Under the pieces are notes generated by a model that saw only the letters and a program-made list of their open reading frames with translations, was not told where the DNA came from and ran no database searches. Of a stretch of 64,000 nt of DNA, positions 59,799 to 64,000 are shown piece after piece; the stretch's first letter is position 1, and each line of letters opens with the position of its first letter. The stretch comes from Streptomyces sp. NBC_01428 (GTDB lineage: Bacteria; Actinomycetota; Actinomycetes; Streptomycetales; Streptomycetaceae), in NCBI RefSeq assembly GCF_036231965.1, contig NZ_CP109499.1, positions 806,001 through 870,000 of the forward strand, in the 5' to 3' direction. The position numbers were made by a program, and so were the translations under genes.

Positions 59799-60943
59799 GG
59801 CGTCACCCTTACCGTCGTTCCGTGGCCCTGGACCGCGGAGAAGCCCTTGTCCCACCAGTGTCCGTACCGTCGGTAGACCGTCGGATCGCGGTCGGCGAGG
59901 AAGGCCGTCAGCCGCTCGGCCTCCTCCGTCAGACCGCGCCACGCGGCCTTGCCGATGGTTCGGAAGGCGGTCAGTTCCAGTCCTCCGTCGGTCGCCCGCC
60001 ACACTCCGGCGACCTCGCCGTCGACGAGCAGGCAGGGCAGTACGTCGCCGTTGCGCCGCACGACCAGGGGGCGGTACTCCAGGGGCATGAGCCGCCCGGG
60101 TACGGCGTGGGACAGGAGCGTGCTGTCCCACATCGGCAGCAGGCGCGGCGGGGCCGGCGTGTCCTCGTCCGGCAGGGTGGCGCCGTCCAGGTCGAACAGG
60201 GCCGCGCGGCCGGGGCCGGGGAGCCGCACCAACCGGTCGGAGAGCTGCTGCAGAGCCCGGGAGATCACGGGGCGTGTCAGCAGGGTGAAGCGGGCGAAGT
60301 CCTGCGCGGAGGCGGGGCCGAAGGCCCGCAGGTAGGAGAGCAGCAACCGCTGGACTCCCTCGTCCGGATCCTGCGGTGCGGCTCTGGCGATCCGGGCGGC
60401 GCGGTAGGTGTTCGGCTGCTTGAACGACCAGGGACCGTCCGTCGGTACGTGGTGGACGGGCGCGAACGTGCGCAGTGCCCACCACATGCGGTGCGCGTGT
60501 TCGCCGAACCGCTCCTTCAGGTGGCTCTCCACCTCCGCACCGGTGCGGGGCATCCGCAGGTAGTCGGCAAGTTCCGCGAGCAGCGCGTCGGCGTCGTCCG
60601 CTGTCAGTCCTGTCGCGGTGAAGCGACGGTCGTACAGCCGGGAGGCACGCAGGGTGCTCAGCATGGCGGCCCGGAAGGCGTCGTAGTCCTCGGCGTGAAC
60701 GGCGTGCAGGGTGATCCGCAGGAGAGTCGCCTTCACGATCCGGCGATCCGCGAACGCCGCGTCGAGGTCCTCGGGTCTGAAGCCCTCCAGGCGGTTCCAC
60801 AGCGCCACATAGGGCGATGCCGGAGTCTGCGCCTGCAGTGCGCAGACCCGGCGCACCGCGTCGGCGACGTCGAGGCGCTGCCGTTCGAGCAGGAGCTGAC
60901 GGTCCAGGGTGGCCAGGGCGAGCTGCCGCGCGGTCGGAGTCAC
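59795..60943 (-). CDS. winged-helix DNA-binding-domain protein (HTH_42/YcaQ-like)
   Basis: 382 residues of the large HTH_42 family: T-A-R-Q-L-A-L-A-T-L-D-R-Q, V-C-A-L-Q-A-Q, A-L-W-N-R-L-E-G-F, then R-T-G-A-E-V-E-S-H-L-K-E and C-terminal R-L-M-P-L-E-Y-R-P-L-V. The family includes the DNA glycosylases AlkX/YcaQ, which act on alkylated bases or interstrand crosslinks, but the glycosylase Q-x-Q motif here reads L-Q-A-Q and needs comparison. The GTG start lies right behind a CATAAT -10 box. It is coupled to a methyltransferase and divergent from a GNAT gene. Confidence 0.82.
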   Translation of the reverse strand: MTPTARQLALATLDRQLLLERQRLDVADAVRRVCALQAQTPASPYVALWNRLEGFRPEDLDAAFADRRIVKATLLRITLHAVHAEDYDAFRAAMLSTLRASRLYDRRFTATGLTADDADALLAELADYLRMPRTGAEVESHLKERFGEHAHRMWWALRTFAPVHHVPTDGPWSFKQPNTYRAARIARAAPQDPDEGVQRLLLSYLRAFGPASAQDFARFTLLTRPVISRALQQLSDRLVRLPGPGRAALFDLDGATLPDEDTPAPPRLLPMWDSTLLSHAVPGRLMPLEYRPLVVRRNGDVLPCLLVDGEVAGVWRATDGGLELTAFRTIGKAAWRGLTEEAERLTAFLADRDPTVYRRYGHWWDKGFSAVQGHGTTVRVTP

Positions 60944-60949
60944 CCCCGG

Positions 60950-60955
60950 ATTATG
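60950..60955 (-). promoter_or_regulatory. -10 box CATAAT, leaderless start of the winged-helix gene
   Basis: CATAAT on the minus strand ends six bases before the GTG, so transcription should begin at the start codon. No clear -35 box. Confidence 0.45.
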
Positions 60956-61070
60956 GCGCCACTGCCCCACGCCACCACGGCGGGGCCCGCGACGGCGCAG
61001 CGCAGCGGCGCCCCGCCCTGCTGAGACCGGCCGACCTGGGACTGTGCGACGTCCGGCATCTGCCGCCTCG

Positions 61071-61076
61071 TACGCT
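61071..61076 (+). promoter_or_regulatory. -10 box TACGCT, leaderless start of the GNAT gene
   Basis: TACGCT ends six bases before the ATG. The two divergent leaderless starts are 139 bases apart (60943 and 61083). Confidence 0.5.
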
Positions 61077-61082
61077 GTGACC

Positions 61083-61613
61083 ATGCCGCTTCATGATCAC
61101 ATTCACCTGCGCCCCGTCACCGAGAAGGACCTCGACCAGCTCGAACGCCTTCACGAAGACCCCGCCGAGGCCGGCGACCACGGCTTCTTCGGGTTCCGCA
61201 ACCCTGGGCAACTCCGACGCCGGTGGGCCGACGGTTTCCTCTCCGCCGAAGGCGGCCGGCTGGTGATCGCCGGAGACGACGAGCGGTTCGTCGGCGAGGT
61301 GCAGTGGCACGAAGTCATGCAGGGGCCGGCGTCGCCCTGCTGGAACATCGGGGTGTCCCTGCTCACGGCCGAACGCGGCCGGGGCTACGGCAAGGAGGCT
61401 CAGCGGCAGCTGGCCGTCTACCTGTTCGACCACACCAAGGTGAACAGGGTCGAGGCAAGCACCGAACGTTCGAACATCGCCGAGCAGCGTGCTCTGGAAG
61501 GCGCGGGCTTCACCCGTGAGGGAGTCCTCCGCGGAGCGTGCTTCCGGGCCGGCGCATGGCGCGACATGGTCCTGTACGCGGTACTGCGATCGGACATCAC
61601 GCCGCAGGGGTGA
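61083..61613 (+). CDS. GNAT N-acetyltransferase
   Basis: 176 residues of the RimJ/RimL-like GNAT type: I-H-L-R-P-V-T-E-K-D-L at the start, I-G-V-S-L-L-T-A-E-R-G-R-G-Y-G-K-E-A (the acetyl-CoA pyrophosphate loop R-G-x-G-Y/G-x), V-E-A-S-T-E-R-S-N and L-E-G-A-G-F-T-R-E-G-V-L-R. It transfers an acetyl group to an amine; protein N-termini, amino acids or drugs are possible. The ATG is taken as transcription start. A GTG two codons upstream is in frame but would precede the mRNA. Confidence 0.9.
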   Translation: MPLHDHIHLRPVTEKDLDQLERLHEDPAEAGDHGFFGFRNPGQLRRRWADGFLSAEGGRLVIAGDDERFVGEVQWHEVMQGPASPCWNIGVSLLTAERGRGYGKEAQRQLAVYLFDHTKVNRVEASTERSNIAEQRALEGAGFTREGVLRGACFRAGAWRDMVLYAVLRSDITPQG

Positions 61614-61782
61614 CGTGCCGCCGGGGCGGACCGACCCGGCGAGCCCTCGCTGCCGCCGGAGAAGCGTCGCGCCGTGCCCTCCGAGGACACGGAACGGCAA
61701 CTCTCCGCGCTCGGGCTGTTTTTCGTCGTGGCCGGGGGTACCCGGGCGGCGAGCCCCACTGGAGAGCAGCGTCAGGAGTGCC

Positions 61783-63522
61783 ATGCGGATCAAGGTCGGT
61801 TACTTCAGGACCCGGTCACTCACGAAACGTCTGCGCCGGTGCGCCCGTGAGGTCTTCGGCTGGGAGCAGCTGCGGCCGTCCCAAATCGCCGCCATGACCG
61901 CCGTGATGGAGGGGCGCGACACCATCGTCGTGATGCCGACCGGTGCGGGGAAGTCGGCCGTGTACCAGGTACCGGGTGTGCTGCTGGAGGGGCCGACCGT
62001 CGTCGTCTCCCCCTTGATCGCGCTCCAGCGGGACCAGGTCGCCGCGCTCGCCCGGATCGAGGGGTCCGACGCCTCGGCGGTCAACTCCGCCCAGCGCGCG
62101 CGGGACAACGAGGCCGTGTGGGAGCGCGTTCGCGAAGGCAGCCTGGACTTCCTGTTCGTCTCGCCCGAACAGCTCGCCAAGGACGAGGTGGTCGAGCAGA
62201 TAGCCGCCGCCTCACCCGCGCTGATGGTGGTCGACGAGGCGCACTGCGTGTCGTCCTGGGGGTACGACTTCCGGCCCGACTACCTGTCCCTGTCCCACGT
62301 ACGCGAGCGGATCGGCCGGCCGCCGCTCCTCGCCCTGACCGCCAGTGCGGCGGCCCCCGTGCGGGCCGACATCGTGGAGCGGCTCGGCATGCGCGACGCG
62401 CACGAGGTGGTCGCGGGGTTCGACCGCCGCAACATCACGCTGGAGGTCGTACGCCACCGGGAGAACGCCGGCAAGCGCCGGTGGGTGGTGGAGCGGGCCG
62501 CGGCCGAGGCCAAACCCGGCATCGTCTACGCGGGGACGCGGCGCGAGGCCGAGCAGTACGCGGAGGAGCTGTCGGCGCTCGGATTCGACAGTTCCCCGTA
62601 CCACGCGGGGCTCTCCGCGGCCGAGCGTTCCCGGACGCACGACCGCTTCCAGGAGGGCGAACTCGACGTGGTCGTCGCCACCTCCGCGTTCGGGATGGGC
62701 ATCGACAAGCCGAACATCCGCTTCGTGCTGCACGCTTCCGTGCCGGGTTCCCTCGACTCCTACTACCAGGAGATCGGCCGGGCGGGCCGCGACGGAAAGC
62801 CGTCGACGGCGATCCTCGCGTACCGGCCCGAGGACCTCGGTGTGCAGCGGTTCCGGACGGGCGCCCACCCCGATCCGGAGGTTCTGGGCGGGCTGATCGA
62901 CGCGGTGCGCGAGCAGCAGGGGCCGGTCACGGCGACGGCCCTGCGGGAACGCACGGGGCTGTCGCAGACACCGCTCACGTCGATGCTGCACCTCCTGGAG
63001 GAGGCGGGAGCGGTGACGACGGAGAAGCGCGGTGGTGTCCGGGCCGTTCCCGGGGCGCGGCGGGACGTCTGCGTCCGCGAGGCGGTTCGGATCGCCACCG
63101 CCCGTGTCGACCTGGAGCGTTCGCGGGTGGAGATGATGCGGGCGTACGCGGAGACGAACGGCTGTCGCCGGCGCCACATGCTCGGGTACTTCGGCGAGAC
63201 GCTGGCGGAGGGCGACTGCGCGGGCTGCGACACCTGCGCCCGTACACAGGAGTTGAAGGAAACCCCCGTCCGCACGGGAGACATCCTCTCCGGCACGGGC
63301 CCCGACCCGCTGGAACCCGAGGCGGCCGGGACTGCCGACAGCGACTTTCCGCCCGGCATGAAGGTGGGACACAGCACGTGGGGCGAGGGCCAGGTGATGA
63401 GCGAGGAGGGCAACAGGATCACGGTCCTGTTCGAGAGCGTGGGCTATCGGACCCTGTCCCTCCCGGCCGTCCAGGCCCGCGGCCTGCTGACACCGGTGTC
63501 GTCCGCGACGACTAAGGGCTGA
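61783..63522 (+). CDS. RecQ-family DNA helicase with PcrA-like C-terminal domain
   Basis: 579 residues. RecA-like domain 1 has Walker A M-P-T-G-A-G-K-S and the box V-V-D-E-A-H-C-V-S-S-W-G. Domain 2 has V-V-V-A-T-S-A-F-G-M-G-I-D-K and Q-E-I-G-R-A-G-R-D-G. The RecQ zinc site uses C in G-C-R-R-R-H-M-L and C-A-G-C-D-T-C, then a winged helix is short or absent and no HRDC is seen. Residues 526-575 (V-G-H-S-T-W-G-E-G-Q-V and I-T-V-L-F-E-S-V-G-Y-R-T-L) resemble the C-terminal Tudor-like domain of PcrA/UvrD. It unwinds DNA 3'-5'. AGGAG precedes the ATG. Confidence 0.88.
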   Translation: MRIKVGYFRTRSLTKRLRRCAREVFGWEQLRPSQIAAMTAVMEGRDTIVVMPTGAGKSAVYQVPGVLLEGPTVVVSPLIALQRDQVAALARIEGSDASAVNSAQRARDNEAVWERVREGSLDFLFVSPEQLAKDEVVEQIAAASPALMVVDEAHCVSSWGYDFRPDYLSLSHVRERIGRPPLLALTASAAAPVRADIVERLGMRDAHEVVAGFDRRNITLEVVRHRENAGKRRWVVERAAAEAKPGIVYAGTRREAEQYAEELSALGFDSSPYHAGLSAAERSRTHDRFQEGELDVVVATSAFGMGIDKPNIRFVLHASVPGSLDSYYQEIGRAGRDGKPSTAILAYRPEDLGVQRFRTGAHPDPEVLGGLIDAVREQQGPVTATALRERTGLSQTPLTSMLHLLEEAGAVTTEKRGGVRAVPGARRDVCVREAVRIATARVDLERSRVEMMRAYAETNGCRRRHMLGYFGETLAEGDCAGCDTCARTQELKETPVRTGDILSGTGPDPLEPEAAGTADSDFPPGMKVGHSTWGEGQVMSEEGNRITVLFESVGYRTLSLPAVQARGLLTPVSSATTKG

Positions 63523-63680
63523 CGCCGGCCGGCCCCAAGGGGACACGGGGGTGGACGCCCGCCTCCGGCCTCGCCCCGCCTCACCGCTTGCGGCAGTTGT
63601 CATCGCGGGGGGCCGACAGCACTGCCGAGACACATCCTGCGACCAACGCGCCGACGAGCCCGCGTTCGTCGCCCGAACCC

Positions 63681-63714
63681 GATGTGGCCGGGTTGCGGAC
63701 AACCCGGCCACATC
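63681..63714. terminator. bidirectional hairpin between recQ-like and the edge gene
   Basis: Perfect 14-base arms GATGTGGCCGGGTT and AACCCGGCCACATC enclose a six-base loop. It lies between the two convergent stops. Confidence 0.8.
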
Positions 63715-63739
63715 GCGTCGTCATCGAGTGCCCTGGCCG

Positions 63740-64000
63740 TCAGGCGAAGGACACGCTGTCCCCGGTGGACGCGACCTGCATGGTCGTCGTCGTGCCGGGG
63801 AAGTACCAGCGCCAGGTGCCCGCCGTGGTGGCCGTGACCGTGGTGCTGAGACCTCCGGTGCCGTTCGTCCTCACCGTCTTGACCGTGCCGTACGAGGAGG
63901 ACCCGGCCTTCTTGAACTGGAGTTTGACCTCCTGGCCGGAGAAGCCGTGGTACTTGCGGTCCTCCCAGTTCGCGCGGCTCAACTGGCCCTTCACCGTGAG
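63740..64000 (-). CDS. C-terminal part of a secreted beta-sandwich repeat protein (cut by window edge)
   Basis: The frame is open to the last base; 86 residues are visible. L-T-V-K-G-Q-L-S-R-A-N-W leads to G-Q-E-V-K-L-Q-F-K-K-A-G-S-S-S-Y-G-T-V-K-T-V, then T-A-G-T-W-R-W-Y-F-P-G-T and the terminal S-T-G-D-S-V-S-F-A. This is the Ig-like or calcium-binding-type repeat often found at the C-terminus of exported Streptomyces proteins. The start and the rest of the protein lie outside the window. Confidence 0.75.
   Translation of the reverse strand, partial: LTVKGQLSRANWEDRKYHGFSGQEVKLQFKKAGSSSYGTVKTVRTNGTGGLSTTVTATTAGTWRWYFPGTTTTMQVASTGDSVSFA

Overview
The window is chromosomal DNA of a Streptomyces-like actinobacterium. 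It is very GC-rich throughout, with strong third-position G/C bias, frequent GTG starts and GGAGG-type ribosome sites. The gene content fits: an HbpS/SenS/SenR redox module, ECF sigma factor, GlxA-type AraC regulators, a BTAD/AfsR-like giant regulator, SpoIIE-type phosphatases, P450, GH16 and GH64 secreted glucanases, and prokaryotic phospholipase A2. I count 59 protein genes, one of them cut by the right edge. I see no tRNA, rRNA, CRISPR array, insertion sequence or integrase. It reads as accessory or arm-like chromosome, not a single biosynthetic cluster.

Layout. 0.1-5.7 kb: NTF2-like and carboxymuconolactone-decarboxylase-like proteins; a SenR/SenS two-component pair divergent from a secreted HbpS-like haem sensor; an ankyrin protein; a GntR/UTRA repressor. 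6.0-12.2 kb: a CBM3-GH16 secreted glucanase behind a repeat-rich operator region, a SigE-family sigma factor with a membrane partner, and a GT2-GtrA/PIG-V-like glycosyl transfer pair. 12.3-24 kb: MhuD-like haem oxygenase, Asp23 and DUF3040-like envelope proteins, a GCS2 ligase, GAPDH, a GlxA regulator, a secreted amidase, DoxX/HxlR, an epoxide hydrolase and SnoaL-like proteins. 22.7-29.7 kb: a divergent block with an unusually small MreB-like protein, two TraR/DksA zinc-finger proteins, a two-component system and a fused SecDF. 29.8-41.3 kb: P450, an 1130-residue BTAD/ATPase regulator, a class II (DrrC-like) UvrA, a sulfite-oxidase-like/FAD-reductase/zinc-ribbon operon, and an NhaA antiporter fused to a DsbA-like domain. 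41.3-45 kb: GlxA regulator with isochorismatase-like hydrolase, an orphan CDI-immunity-like gene, phospholipase A2. 45-55 kb: three multidomain SpoIIE/HATPase phosphatases, a BrkB-like membrane protein without a canonical start codon, and a DHFR-like reductase. 55.4-64 kb: an acyltransferase, a Tat-exported GH64 beta-1,3-glucanase under a LacI-type palindrome, a winged-helix/methyltransferase pair, a GNAT acetyltransferase, and a RecQ helicase with a PcrA-like C-terminal domain.

Themes that join genes: haem and redox sensing (HbpS/SenS/SenR, MhuD-like, sulfite-oxidase operon, NhaA-DsbA), secreted glucan degradation under two different repressor-type operators (near 5.7-5.9 kb and 58.2 kb), and partner-switching or stress signalling (three SpoIIE phosphatases, sigma factor, DksA-like proteins). 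The best candidates for undescribed biology are the MreB-like/DksA/two-component/SecDF block, the orphan CDI-immunity gene, the RecQ C-terminal domain, and the 11-bp-phased CTTAA repeats upstream of the GH64 gene. Start codons were chosen from ribosome-site spacing, gene overlaps, or a -10 box 6-9 bases upstream (leaderless).
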